A stretch of 64,000 bases of DNA, from the NCBI RefSeq assembly GCF_019049285.1, contig NZ_JAGMUL010000014.1:116299-180298 (forward strand). Direction: 5' to 3'. Position 1 is the first letter of the stretch. Each line of letters opens with the position of its first letter. The notes beneath the pieces were generated by a model that was not told where the DNA came from, did not search any database, and saw only the letters and a program-made list of their open reading frames with translations. The DNA is from Streptomyces sp. AC550_RSS872. Its GTDB lineage: Bacteria > Actinomycetota > Actinomycetes > Streptomycetales > Streptomycetaceae. The translations under genes were made by a program, and so were the position numbers. Below are positions 8,600 through 16,908 of the stretch, piece after piece.

Positions 8600-10192
8600 T
8601 CAGCGGAAGAAGCGCTTGAGGCGACGGCGTACGACGTCCGTCACTCCGCTCAGGCCCGGCGCGAGGCGCACCGCGAGCGCCCCCGAGTGGGTGGCGTACG
8701 GCTGCACCAGCAGCACGGCGTACCGCATGCTCGGCAGGGCGCGCCGGCCGAGCAGCCCGGCTCCCGTGAGCGCGTGGGCGGCGGTCTCCCGGTGGGAACC
8801 GTCCTTGAAGCGCAGCCGCAGCCGGAGGTCCCAGGTGCCGCCGCCCAGCGCCGCCAGATCGACCGCGAACTCGGCCGACCAGGTCTCGGAGTCCGGGTCG
8901 GCCGCGAGCGGCGCCCGCTCGGAGAACGCCGGCCGTCCGGTGTCCCGCTCCACGAACTCCGCCTCCACGCTCTCCGGCCCGGCGGCCGCCATCCGCCCGT
9001 ACAGCTCGTGCAGGCGCAGCCGGAGCACCGTCCCGCGCACGCGTGGCCGCAGCTCGGCGTCGACGGCGGCGGGCAGCTGGTGCGCCGGGCGGAGCAGCAG
9101 ATGGTCCAGCTCCGCCTGGGGCAGGTCCGCCGACCAGACCGGGGTACCGTCGTCCGCGCACGCGTACGGCGGGTTCAGCCGTGCCGGGCGGGCCGCGACC
9201 TCCCGCAGCCGGTGCAGGTCGCGCGGCTCCTCGGCGGCGAGGACCACCCGGGCGACGATCCGGCCGGGTGTGGGCGCCGCTGTGAGGTCGCTCTCGTCGA
9301 AGGAGGCCAGGTACGCGCGTGTGAGGTTCCACCACTCGCGCCGGTAGTCGGCGCCGCGCAGGTGCAGTTCGCGCGCGTACATCCGCAGCGAGTGGTCGAG
9401 GAAGCGCGCCCGCGTCGCCTGCGCCAGCCGCTTCTCCCCGGCGGCCAGCAGGATGTCGTACGACATCCGGTCGGCTTCGATCCGGGCCCGCCAGTTGGCG
9501 ACGTTCGCGCGGTCGAGGGAGATCGACAGCCGGGCCGCCGACCGGCGCACGTGCCAGATGTACACCGGCTCCGGGACGAGCGCGATGCTCGGCCCGGCGG
9601 CGAGCATGCGGGCGGTGAAGACGAAGTCCTCGTAGGGGAAACGGCCCTCGGGAAAGCTGATGCCGTGTGCGCGCAGGAAGTCGGTGCGGTAGAGCTTGTT
9701 GACGCTGAGCGTGTCGCGCACCAGACTCACCCGCCGGGCGGGGTGGGCGACCAGCGCGCGCCCGGTGTACAGCTCGTGCTGCCAGGGGGTCTCGCGCCCG
9801 GACGGCAGCTCCTTGCGCAGGCACAGCCCGGCCGCGACCGGCGCGTCGTGCCGCACGGCCGCGTCCAGCAGGGCGTCGACGGCACCCGGCGGCAGCACGT
9901 CGTCGCTGTCCAGGAACATCACGTAGGGCGAGGTCGCGGCGTTCAGCCCGTCGTTGCGCGGGGTGCCGCAGCCGCCGCTGTTGACCGGGCGCCGGATCAC
10001 CTTCAGGCGCGGTTCCTCGGCGGCCAGTCCTTCGAGGAGCCGCACGCTGCCGTCCGACGAACAGTCGTCGACCGCGATCACCTCCCGGACGGCCGGCCCC
10101 TGCGCGAGCGCCGAACGCACCGCGTCCACCACATGGGCGGCGTCGTCGTACCCGATGACGACGACGGTGACCTGCGCGTGCTGGAGAGCCAT
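8600..10192 (-). CDS. Family 2 glycosyltransferase (530 aa)
   Basis: Residues about 6-110 form a GT2 GT-A domain: VTVVVIGYDD, VIAVDDCSSDGS, the GGCGTPRNDGL loop and MFLDSDDVL. The rest (to about 530) resembles the linker half of the bifunctional enzyme at 3546, so the two are probably paralogous, but this one lacks the glycerophosphotransferase module. It is on the opposite strand, 89 bp upstream of galE and probably co-transcribed with it. ATG 10192 places the catalytic strand close to the N-terminus as in homologues. ATG 10231 is an in-frame alternative. Confidence 0.85.
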   Translation of the reverse strand: MALQHAQVTVVVIGYDDAAHVVDAVRSALAQGPAVREVIAVDDCSSDGSVRLLEGLAAEEPRLKVIRRPVNSGGCGTPRNDGLNAATSPYVMFLDSDDVLPPGAVDALLDAAVRHDAPVAAGLCLRKELPSGRETPWQHELYTGRALVAHPARRVSLVRDTLSVNKLYRTDFLRAHGISFPEGRFPYEDFVFTARMLAAGPSIALVPEPVYIWHVRRSAARLSISLDRANVANWRARIEADRMSYDILLAAGEKRLAQATRARFLDHSLRMYARELHLRGADYRREWWNLTRAYLASFDESDLTAAPTPGRIVARVVLAAEEPRDLHRLREVAARPARLNPPYACADDGTPVWSADLPQAELDHLLLRPAHQLPAAVDAELRPRVRGTVLRLRLHELYGRMAAAGPESVEAEFVERDTGRPAFSERAPLAADPDSETWSAEFAVDLAALGGGTWDLRLRLRFKDGSHRETAAHALTGAGLLGRRALPSMRYAVLLVQPYATHSGALAVRLAPGLSGVTDVVRRRLKRFFR

Positions 10193-10321
10193 GGTTTGCC
10201 CCGACCGATGAGATATGTACGGAATGGTCATGTACGAGGTGCTTCACGCCTCGGTGGGGAAGATGGAGTCTACGCGGTCGGGGTTCCGTTCAATTTCGAA
10301 TGTTTGCGATCAGCAACCGCC

Positions 10322-11554
10322 TCACAGGGCCGGGGCCCACAGCCCGTCCGGCGTCAGCCCCAGCAGATCGATGGCGTTGCCGCGCACGATCCGCTCCACG
10401 ACGTCCGGCTCCAGGTGGCCCATCTGCGCCTGGCCGACCTCGCGGGACTTCGGCCAGGTGGAGTCGGAGTGGGGGTAGTCGGTCTCGTACAGGACGTTGC
10501 CGACGCCGATCGCGTCCAGGTTACGCAGGCCGAAGGCGTCGTCGAAGAAGCAGCCGTAGACGTGGTCGGCGAACAGCTCGGACGGCGGGCGGTGCACCTT
10601 GTCGGCGACCCCGCCCCAGCCCCGGTTCTCCTCCCAGACCACGTCCGCGCGCTCCAGGATGTAGGGGATCCAGCCGATCTGGCCCTCGGCGTACATGACC
10701 TTGAGGTTCGGGAAGCGTTCGAACTTGCCGCTCATCAGCCAGTCGACCATCGAGAAGCAGCAGTTGGCGAAGGTGATGGTGGAGCCGACGGCGGGCGGGG
10801 CGTCGGCGGAGGTGGAGGGCATACGGCTGGAGGAGCCGATGTGCATGGCGACGACCGTGCCGGTCTCGTCGCAGGCGGCGAGGAAGGGGTCCCAGGCGTC
10901 CGTGTGGACGGAGGGGAGCCCGAGGTGCGGGGGTATCTCGGAGAAGGCGACGGCGCGCACGCCCCGGGCGGCGTTGCGGCGGACCTCGGCGGCCGCGAGT
11001 TCGGCGTCCCAGAGGGGGATGAGGGTGAGCGGGATGAGCCGCCCCTGAGCCGCCGGGCCGCACCACTCCTCCACCATCCAGTCGTTGTAGGCCTGGACGC
11101 ACAGCAGGCCCAGCTCGTGGTCGGCGGCCTCGGTGAAGGTCTGGCCGCAGAAGCGGGGGAAGGTCGGGAAGCAGAGCGCGGACTGGACGTGGTTGACGTC
11201 CATGTCGGCGAGGCGGGCCGGGACGTCGTACGACCCCGCGCGCATCTGCTCGTAGGTGATGACCTCCAGCTTGATCTCGTCCCTGCTGTAGCCGACGGCC
11301 GTGTCGAGGCGGGTGATCGGCCGGTGCAGGTCCTCGTACACCCACCAGTCGCCGATGGGCCCGTCGTCGCCCGGCCGGCCCATGACGGGCTTGAAGCGGC
11401 CGCCGAGGAAGGTCATTTCCTTCAGTGGCGCGCGGACGATGCGCGGTCCGGTGTCGAGGTACTTCTTCGGAAGCCGGTCCTGCCAGACGGTGGGCGGCTC
11501 GACGGTGTGGTCGTCGACGGAGATGATCAGCGGAAACGCGGTCTCGGTGTCCAT
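10322..11554 (-). CDS. Amidohydrolase-family (PF04909 type) hydrolase or decarboxylase (410 aa)
   Basis: Metal-dependent TIM-barrel hydrolase. It shows the N-terminal metal-site region VDDHTVEPPTVW, a central HIGSSSRMP histidine and C-terminal YETDYPHSDSTWPKS, which supplies the conserved Asp/His. Family members include non-oxidative decarboxylases and hydrolases acting on aromatic or steroid-derived acids. ATG 11554 lacks a Shine-Dalgarno. TACCGT sits 7 nt upstream, with TGACGG 16 bp further, so the mRNA is probably leaderless from ATG 11554. The perfect regulon palindrome (11576-11590) covers the -35 element, so repression by promoter occlusion is likely. GTG 11563 is an alternative start. 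Confidence 0.85.
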   Translation of the reverse strand: MDTETAFPLIISVDDHTVEPPTVWQDRLPKKYLDTGPRIVRAPLKEMTFLGGRFKPVMGRPGDDGPIGDWWVYEDLHRPITRLDTAVGYSRDEIKLEVITYEQMRAGSYDVPARLADMDVNHVQSALCFPTFPRFCGQTFTEAADHELGLLCVQAYNDWMVEEWCGPAAQGRLIPLTLIPLWDAELAAAEVRRNAARGVRAVAFSEIPPHLGLPSVHTDAWDPFLAACDETGTVVAMHIGSSSRMPSTSADAPPAVGSTITFANCCFSMVDWLMSGKFERFPNLKVMYAEGQIGWIPYILERADVVWEENRGWGGVADKVHRPPSELFADHVYGCFFDDAFGLRNLDAIGVGNVLYETDYPHSDSTWPKSREVGQAQMGHLEPDVVERIVRGNAIDLLGLTPDGLWAPAL

Positions 11555-11561
11555 GTCCGCC

Positions 11562-11589
11562 ACGGTAGCGCTGATCTGACGGTCCGTCA
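11562..11589 (-). promoter_or_regulatory. Leaderless promoter of the amidohydrolase gene
   Basis: Read on the minus strand: TGACGG (11589-11584), 16-bp spacer, TACCGT (11567-11562), 7 nt, then ATG 11554. The same TACCGT-N7-ATG arrangement occurs before the DoxX gene. Confidence 0.55.
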
Positions 11590-11590
11590 G
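11576..11590. promoter_or_regulatory. Regulon palindrome, site 2 (CTGACGGTCCGTCAG), perfect
   Basis: Exact match to the consensus and a near-perfect dyad. It covers the -35 element of the amidohydrolase promoter. Confidence 0.8.
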
Positions 11591-11750
11591 CTATGCCGTC
11601 CGTCATGCGGGAGTGGGCACCGCCTTGCGGAGACCACGTGAGGGCCTTGTGATATCCCGCGCGCCTGCCCGTGATCGGCCCCTCCACAGCTGACGCATCT
11701 GCCGGAACAAGGCAAACTGGCGGGGATGTAAACAGGGCCTAGGGGGACGG

Positions 11751-14717
11751 ATGGACGGGGTACCGCGAGTGCCGGAGCAGAGGGGTCCCGGCTCCTCGGC
11801 AGCAGCGGCGGAGCCGGCGGCGGCGCTGCGCTTCGGCGTGCTCGGTCCGGTACGCGCCTGGCGCGGCGAGGAGCAGCTCCCCACCGGTTCCCCTCAGCAG
11901 CGCGCCCTGCTCGCGGCCCTGCTGCTGCGCGAGGGCCGCACGGCCACCGCGGCCGAGCTGATCGACGCCCTGTGGGGCGAGGAGCCGCCCTCGCAGGCGC
12001 TGGCGGCGCTCCGGACGTACGCCTCCCGGCTGCGGAAGGTGCTGACCCCCGGAGTCCTGGTGAGCGAGTCGGGCGGCTATGCCGTACGGGGTCTGGAGGA
12101 CGGCGCGCTGGACCTGGCCGTGGCCCAGGAGCTCGCCGCGGAGGCGGAGAAGGCGAAGAACGCCGGGGACCCGTGCCATGCGCGCGAGGTGCTCGGGCAG
12201 GCGCTGTCGCTGTGGGCCGGCGAGGTGCTGGCGGGAGTCCCGGGGCCGTACGCGGAGGCCCAGCGGGTCCGTCTTGAGGAGTGGCGGCTGCAACTGCAAG
12301 AGTCGCGCCTCGACATGGACCTGGAGCTGGGCTGCCACGCGGAGGCGGTCTCGGAGCTGACGGCCCTCACCGCGGCGCACCCGCTGCGGGAGCGGCTGCG
12401 GGAGCTGCTGATGCTCGCGCTGTACCGCAGCGGCCGGCAGGCGGAGGCACTGGCGGTGTACGCGGACACGCGGCGCCTGCTGGCGGACGAACTGGGCGTG
12501 GACCCGCGCCCGGGCCTGAAGGAGCTCCAGCAGCGGATCCTCCAGGCCGACCCCGGCCTCGCGCAGCCGTCGGCGCCGGTGGCCGAACCGGCGGCGGTAC
12601 CGGTACGCCCCGCCCAACTTCCGGCGACCGTGCCCGACTTCACGGGCCGTTCCGCCTTCGTCTCCGAGCTCAGCGAGGTCCTCGCCACGGCCGAGGGCCG
12701 GGTGATGGCGGTGTCCGCGCTGGCCGGCATCGGCGGTGTGGGCAAGACGACCCTCGCCGTGCACGTCGCGCACCAGGCGCGCTCGGCCTTCCCCGACGGA
12801 CAGCTCTACGTCGACCTCCAGGGCGCGGGCCCGCGGGCGGCCGAGCCGGAGACGGTGCTGGGCTCGTTCCTGCGCGCCCTCGGCACCGCCGACTCGGCGA
12901 TCCCGGACTCGCTTCAGGAGCGGGCGGCGCTGTACCGCTCGGTGCTGGACGGCCGGAGGGTCCTGGTGCTGCTGGACAACGCCAAGGACGCCGCCCAGGT
13001 ACGTCCGCTGCTGCCGGGCATGGAGGGCTGCGCGGCACTGGTGACGTCCCGGGTGCGGATGGTGGACCTGGCGGGTGCCCACCTGGTCGACCTGGACGTG
13101 ATGTCCCCGGACGAGGCGCTGTCCCTGTTCACGAAGATCGTCGGCGAGGAGCGGGTGGCGTCCGAGCGGGAGGCCGCGCTGGACGTGGTCGCGGCCTGCG
13201 GTTTCCTGCCGCTGGCGATCCGTATCGCGGCGTCCCGGCTGGCGGCGCGCCGCACCTGGACCGTGTCCGTCCTCGCCGCGAAGCTGGCCGACGAGCGGCG
13301 CCGGCTCGACGAGCTCCAGGCCGGTGACCTGGCGGTCAAGGCGACCTTCGAGCTCGGTTACGGCGCCCTGGAGCCCGCCCAGGCCCGGGCTTTCCGGCTG
13401 CTGGGCCTGTCCGACGGCCCGGACATCTCGCTGGCCGCTGCCGCCGCCGTACTGGATCTGCCGCCGGAGGACACGGAGGACCTGCTGGAGTCCCTCGTCG
13501 ACACGTCCCTGCTGGAGTCGGCGGCGCCGGGACGCTATCGGTACCACGATCTGGTCCGGCTCTACGCGCGTGCGTGCGCGGAGCGGGACGAGCAGCCGCC
13601 GGGCGAGCGCGAGGCGGCGATGTCCCGGTTGCTGGACTTCTATCTGGCCACGGCGGCGGGGGTCTACGCGATCGAGCGGCCCGGCGACCGGCTGGTGGAT
13701 CATCTGGCGACCACGGCCTATCCGGCGATGACCTTCGAGGCCCGCAAGGACGCGCGGGACTGGCTGTACACCGAGGCGAACTGCCTGCTGTCCTTCGCCC
13801 GCCAGTGCGCCGAGCGCCCGGACGCCCTGCGCCGCGCCATCGACCTGCTGTGGGCCGCCGTCGACATCTCGGAGTCGGGGGCCAACTCCAAGGAGTACGA
13901 GGCCACGGCGAGGACCTTGTTGGAAGCCGCCCGGCGGGTCGGCGTGGAGCAGGTCGAGGCCCGGGCGCTCATGACCCTGGCCCACGCGCACCTCGACAGC
14001 GGCCGGTTCGACCTGGCCGACCAGGAAGCCGAACAGGTCATCAGCCTCGCCCACCGGGCCGACGACCTGCTGCCCGTCTGCTGGGCCCACAACGCCCGCG
14101 GGGTCATCGCCCTCTACCAGGGGCGCAACGCGGACGGCGAGGAGCATCTCTCCCACGCCATAAGGCACTTCCGGACGCTGGACGACCGCCCGGGCGAGGC
14201 CGCCATCCTGTGCAACCTCTCCCGGATCCATCTGGCGACCGGCCGTACCCCGAGCGCCGTGTCCCTCGCCCAGGAGGGCATGGAGATCTACGACGCCATG
14301 GGCAACTCCATGCGCGGCGCGAACGGCCGCTATGCGCTGGGCATGGCGCTCACCCAGAGCGGACAGCTCGCTCCCGCGACCGACCGGCTCCTCGAAGCCC
14401 TCGAGGTCTTCCGCGACAGCCGGCAGCGCCTGTGGGAGGGCATGACCCTGTTCCGGCTGGCGGAGGTCGACATCGCCGCTCGGCGCTACGCCCAGGCGGC
14501 GGCGAACGCCGAGATGGCGCTGACCGTGCTGCGCGGCATCGGCGGGGAATGGCGGCGGGGCAACGTCCTCACCGTGCTCGGACGCGCCCTGACCGCCGTC
14601 GGCCACACGGGGCGCGCCCGGGTCTGCTGGGAGGAAGCCGTCTCCATCTACGACGAGTTGGGCTCCCCGGAGGCCGCTGCCGTGCGGGAGTTGCTGTCTC
14701 CCGTGCGGGCCGCCTGA
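11751..14717 (+). CDS. afsR: AfsR-like SARP-family global regulator (988 aa)
   Basis: Three-part architecture. Residues about 25-280 hold the OmpR-like winged helix plus bacterial transcriptional activation domain (FGVLGPVRAWRGEE, then ALWGEEPPSQALAALRTYAS). An NB-ARC ATPase at about 300-600 has P-loop GIGGVGKTT near residue 325 and Walker B VLVLLDN near 404. A TPR region at about 640-985 follows. Length and order match AfsR of S. coelicolor (about 990 aa), which is phosphorylated by AfsK and activates afsS. The identity is strengthened by the small AfsS-like gene 213 bp downstream and an AfsK-like kinase 5 kb away. No regulon palindrome precedes it. Confidence 0.85.
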   Translation: MDGVPRVPEQRGPGSSAAAAEPAAALRFGVLGPVRAWRGEEQLPTGSPQQRALLAALLLREGRTATAAELIDALWGEEPPSQALAALRTYASRLRKVLTPGVLVSESGGYAVRGLEDGALDLAVAQELAAEAEKAKNAGDPCHAREVLGQALSLWAGEVLAGVPGPYAEAQRVRLEEWRLQLQESRLDMDLELGCHAEAVSELTALTAAHPLRERLRELLMLALYRSGRQAEALAVYADTRRLLADELGVDPRPGLKELQQRILQADPGLAQPSAPVAEPAAVPVRPAQLPATVPDFTGRSAFVSELSEVLATAEGRVMAVSALAGIGGVGKTTLAVHVAHQARSAFPDGQLYVDLQGAGPRAAEPETVLGSFLRALGTADSAIPDSLQERAALYRSVLDGRRVLVLLDNAKDAAQVRPLLPGMEGCAALVTSRVRMVDLAGAHLVDLDVMSPDEALSLFTKIVGEERVASEREAALDVVAACGFLPLAIRIAASRLAARRTWTVSVLAAKLADERRRLDELQAGDLAVKATFELGYGALEPAQARAFRLLGLSDGPDISLAAAAAVLDLPPEDTEDLLESLVDTSLLESAAPGRYRYHDLVRLYARACAERDEQPPGEREAAMSRLLDFYLATAAGVYAIERPGDRLVDHLATTAYPAMTFEARKDARDWLYTEANCLLSFARQCAERPDALRRAIDLLWAAVDISESGANSKEYEATARTLLEAARRVGVEQVEARALMTLAHAHLDSGRFDLADQEAEQVISLAHRADDLLPVCWAHNARGVIALYQGRNADGEEHLSHAIRHFRTLDDRPGEAAILCNLSRIHLATGRTPSAVSLAQEGMEIYDAMGNSMRGANGRYALGMALTQSGQLAPATDRLLEALEVFRDSRQRLWEGMTLFRLAEVDIAARRYAQAAANAEMALTVLRGIGGEWRRGNVLTVLGRALTAVGHTGRARVCWEEAVSIYDELGSPEAAAVRELLSPVRAA

Positions 14718-14734
14718 GAGGGCCCCGTCGCGGC

Positions 14735-14774
14735 GTTCATCGTTCGTTTATCGCCGCCATACATCCTCTAGGCA
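14735..14774 (+). promoter_or_regulatory. afsS promoter with AfsR/PhoP-type direct repeats
   Basis: Two consecutive 11-nt units, GTTCATCGTTC (14735-14745) and GTTTATCGCCG (14746-14756), share GTTnATCG. TAGGCA (14769-14774), a possible -10, follows after 12 nt. AfsR and PhoP bind GTTCA-type direct repeats at the afsS promoter in S. coelicolor, so position and motif fit. The binding itself is inferred. Confidence 0.6.
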
Positions 14775-14929
14775 GTCGATCCGTCGCGTCGGGGGGCAGA
14801 CGGGTCGAGGAAGAGGGCCGACCGCCCGCGGATTAAGGTGAGCGGCCCACGGCCCGTCCGGCCACCCTCGGGGGAGTGACCGGACGGGCCTTGCCAACCG
14901 ACCGACAAGACCAGTGGAGAGCAACGATC

Positions 14930-15118
14930 ATGAGTGACGAGCAGGTCGTCAAGCCGGCTGACATCCACGCCACCTCGGAGCCCGTCGAGGCCGCGGCCGC
15001 CGACACGAAGAAGGCGGACGGGGGCGCCACCACCCAGGGGGACATCCACGCCACCGGGGAGCCGCTGGAGACGAAGGACATCCACGCCACGTCGGAGCCC
15101 TTCAAGCCGGCGAAGTAA
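14930..15118 (+). CDS. afsS: AfsS-like small regulatory peptide with DIHATxEP repeats (62 aa)
   Basis: A short acidic protein with three copies of an eight-residue repeat: DIHATSEP (residues 10-17), DIHATGEP and DIHATSEP at the C-terminus. A KKADGG linker lies between the first two. AfsS of S. coelicolor is about 63 aa, is built of similar three-fold DNHMPxP-type repeats, and is the direct output of AfsR. Here the size, position after afsR, own promoter and repeat design agree, while the repeat wording differs. ATG 14930 has GGAGAG about 8 nt upstream. A strong hairpin follows the stop. AfsS stimulates antibiotic production by an unresolved mechanism. Confidence 0.75.
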   Translation: MSDEQVVKPADIHATSEPVEAAAADTKKADGGATTQGDIHATGEPLETKDIHATSEPFKPAK

Positions 15119-15136
15119 GCCTCATCGCACGGGGAA

Positions 15137-15173
15137 CGGCCGCGGCGGCGCGGAGGGGAGGCCGCCGCGGCCG
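15137..15173. terminator. Strong hairpin terminator after afsS
   Basis: Perfect 13-bp stem CGGCCGCGGCGGC / GCCGCCGCGGCCG around an 11-nt loop, 18 bp after the afsS stop. It also faces the 3' end of the minus-strand CoA ligase (ends 15211). Confidence 0.8.
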
Positions 15174-15210
15174 ACGTGTGTGAAGACGCCTGTGCACGGT
15201 TGCCGTCGGG

Positions 15211-16806
15211 TCAGCTGCGGCCGGGAGGCGTGGACGGCGTTCGCTCCCTTCCTGTCCGGTCGCCCCGCAGCTCCCCCTTGACCACCTTCCCGCTCGCGTT
15301 CCGCGGCAGTTCCCCCAGGAACTCCACCACCCGCGGCACCTTGTAGTTCGCCATCTCCCGCCGCGCCCAGGCGATCAGGTCGTCCCCGGTCAGCACCGCC
15401 CCCGGCCGCCGCACCACGTACGCCTTGCCGACCTCCCCCAGCCGGGCGTCGGGTACGCCGATCACCGCCACGTCCGCCACATCGGGATGCAGTCCCAGCA
15501 TCTGCTCGATCTCCGCCGGATAGGCGTTGAAGCCGCCGACGATGAACATGTCCTTGATGCGGTCGGTGATCCGGAGGTAGCCCTCCCGGTCCAGCACCCC
15601 CACGTCCCCGGTCCGCAGCCACCCGTCCTCCGTCAGCACCTCCGCCGTGGCCGCCGCGTCCTCGTAGTAGCCACGCATCACGTTGAAGCCCCGGACCAGG
15701 ACCTCGCCGGGCTCACCGACCGGGGCCTCGACGCGGACCTCCGTGCCCGGTATCGCCCGGCCCGACGTCGACGCGATCACCGACGGGTCGTCGCCGCGCC
15801 GGCACATCGTCACGATGCCACTGGCCTCCGACAGGCCGTACGCCGTCAGGACCGTCTCCACGCCCAGTTCCCCGCGCAGCCGCTCCACCAGCCTGAGCGG
15901 CACCACCGCGGCGCCGGTCACCACGAGCCGCAGCGCGGAGAGGTCATGGGAGTCACGGGCCGGGTGGTCCAGGAGTGACTGGTGCAGGGTCGGCGGGCCC
16001 GGCAGCACCGAAACCCGTTCCGCCGCGATGTTCGCCAGAGCCGTGCCGACGTCGAGGACCGGCTGCGGGATCATCGTCGCGCCCCGCATCAGACAGGCGA
16101 TCACCCCGGCCTTGTAGCCGAAGGTGTGGAAGAAGGGGTTCACGATCAGATAACGGTCGCCCTGCCGCAGTCCCGCCAGGTCGCACCACACCTCGTAGGC
16201 CCGCAGCGTCTGCACATGCGTGATCACCGCGCCCTTGGGGAGGCCCGTCGTACCGGACGTGAAGACGATGTCCGACGGCCAGGAGCCCTGCACCGCCCCC
16301 GCCCGTGCCCGCACTTGCGCCCCGCTCACCCCGTCCCCGCTCGCCAGGAAGTCCTTCCAGGTGCGGTAGTCCGCCGGGGCGTCGTCCGACAGCACGACGA
16401 CCTGCTCCAGCTCCGGCAGCCCCGGCCCCTGAGCGACCGCCCTGCGCAACGACGCCACGTACGAGGTGCCCAGGAAGGTGCCGGTCACGAAGAGCAGCCG
16501 GGCCCCGCTGCGGCGCAGCACGTCCACGGCCTCCGTGCCCTTGAAGCGGGTGTTCAGCGGCACCAGCACGGCCCCCGCCGACACCGCACCGAGCGCCGCC
16601 ACGATCCAGTCGAGCGTGTTCGGGGCCCAGATGGCGACACGGTCGCCAGGCGCGATGCCGTTCGCGACGCAGGCCGCCGCCGAGCGTTCGACACGGGCGC
16701 CGAGTTCGCCGTACGAGATCCGGGTCCGGCCCTCCACCACCGCCTCGGTGTCCGGGTACCGCTCGGCCGCCCGGCGGACCAGCTCCGGGATGCTCTGCCA
16801 CTCCAC
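15211..16806 (-). CDS. FadD3-like acyl-CoA ligase (531 aa)
   Basis: AMP-forming ANL-superfamily ligase: carboxylate + ATP + CoA to acyl-CoA. Seen: P-loop FTSGTTGLPKGAV near residue 185, TAYGLSEASG near 320, the GWLRTGD motif near 400 and catalytic C-terminal Lys in NASGKVVKGEL. The segments NPFFHTFGYKAG and LPGPPTLHQSLLDHPAR closely resemble mycobacterial FadD3, the HIP-CoA ligase of steroid catabolism, from memory of that sequence. GTG 16806 is preceded by GGGGAGG. It is divergent from the thiolase gene across a 102-bp region holding two regulon palindromes. A polycyclic or branched carboxylate substrate is inferred, not shown. Confidence 0.87.
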   Translation of the reverse strand: MEWQSIPELVRRAAERYPDTEAVVEGRTRISYGELGARVERSAAACVANGIAPGDRVAIWAPNTLDWIVAALGAVSAGAVLVPLNTRFKGTEAVDVLRRSGARLLFVTGTFLGTSYVASLRRAVAQGPGLPELEQVVVLSDDAPADYRTWKDFLASGDGVSGAQVRARAGAVQGSWPSDIVFTSGTTGLPKGAVITHVQTLRAYEVWCDLAGLRQGDRYLIVNPFFHTFGYKAGVIACLMRGATMIPQPVLDVGTALANIAAERVSVLPGPPTLHQSLLDHPARDSHDLSALRLVVTGAAVVPLRLVERLRGELGVETVLTAYGLSEASGIVTMCRRGDDPSVIASTSGRAIPGTEVRVEAPVGEPGEVLVRGFNVMRGYYEDAAATAEVLTEDGWLRTGDVGVLDREGYLRITDRIKDMFIVGGFNAYPAEIEQMLGLHPDVADVAVIGVPDARLGEVGKAYVVRRPGAVLTGDDLIAWARREMANYKVPRVVEFLGELPRNASGKVVKGELRGDRTGRERTPSTPPGRS

Positions 16807-16837
16807 GATCGGCCTCCCCGAACCCAGGACGCATGAG

Positions 16838-16852
16838 CTGACTACCCGTCAG
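16838..16852. promoter_or_regulatory. Regulon palindrome, site 3 (CTGACTACCCGTCAG)
   Basis: One mismatch. It lies just downstream of a TAATCT -10-like element of the minus-strand ligase and includes the TGACTA -35-like element of the plus-strand thiolase gene. Confidence 0.72.
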
Positions 16853-16864
16853 ATTAGCGGTAGC

Positions 16865-16879
16865 CTGACGCCCTGTCAG
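16865..16879. promoter_or_regulatory. Regulon palindrome, site 4 (CTGACGCCCTGTCAG)
   Basis: One mismatch, centred 27 bp from site 3. It provides the TGACAG -35-like element of the ligase promoter and sits just after TAGCCT, the likely -10 of the thiolase promoter. The two divergent promoters are arranged symmetrically. Confidence 0.72.
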
Positions 16880-16908
16880 CAGCCTGTCCGAGGCGCGGAG
16901 GTGTGCAC

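Noticed and set aside
11690..11710. CTGACGCATCTGCCG upstream of afsR
   Set aside because: Only one half-site fits; no dyad.
11739..14606. Long antisense open frame opposite afsR
   Set aside because: Same artefact; no recognisable domain or ribosome-binding site.
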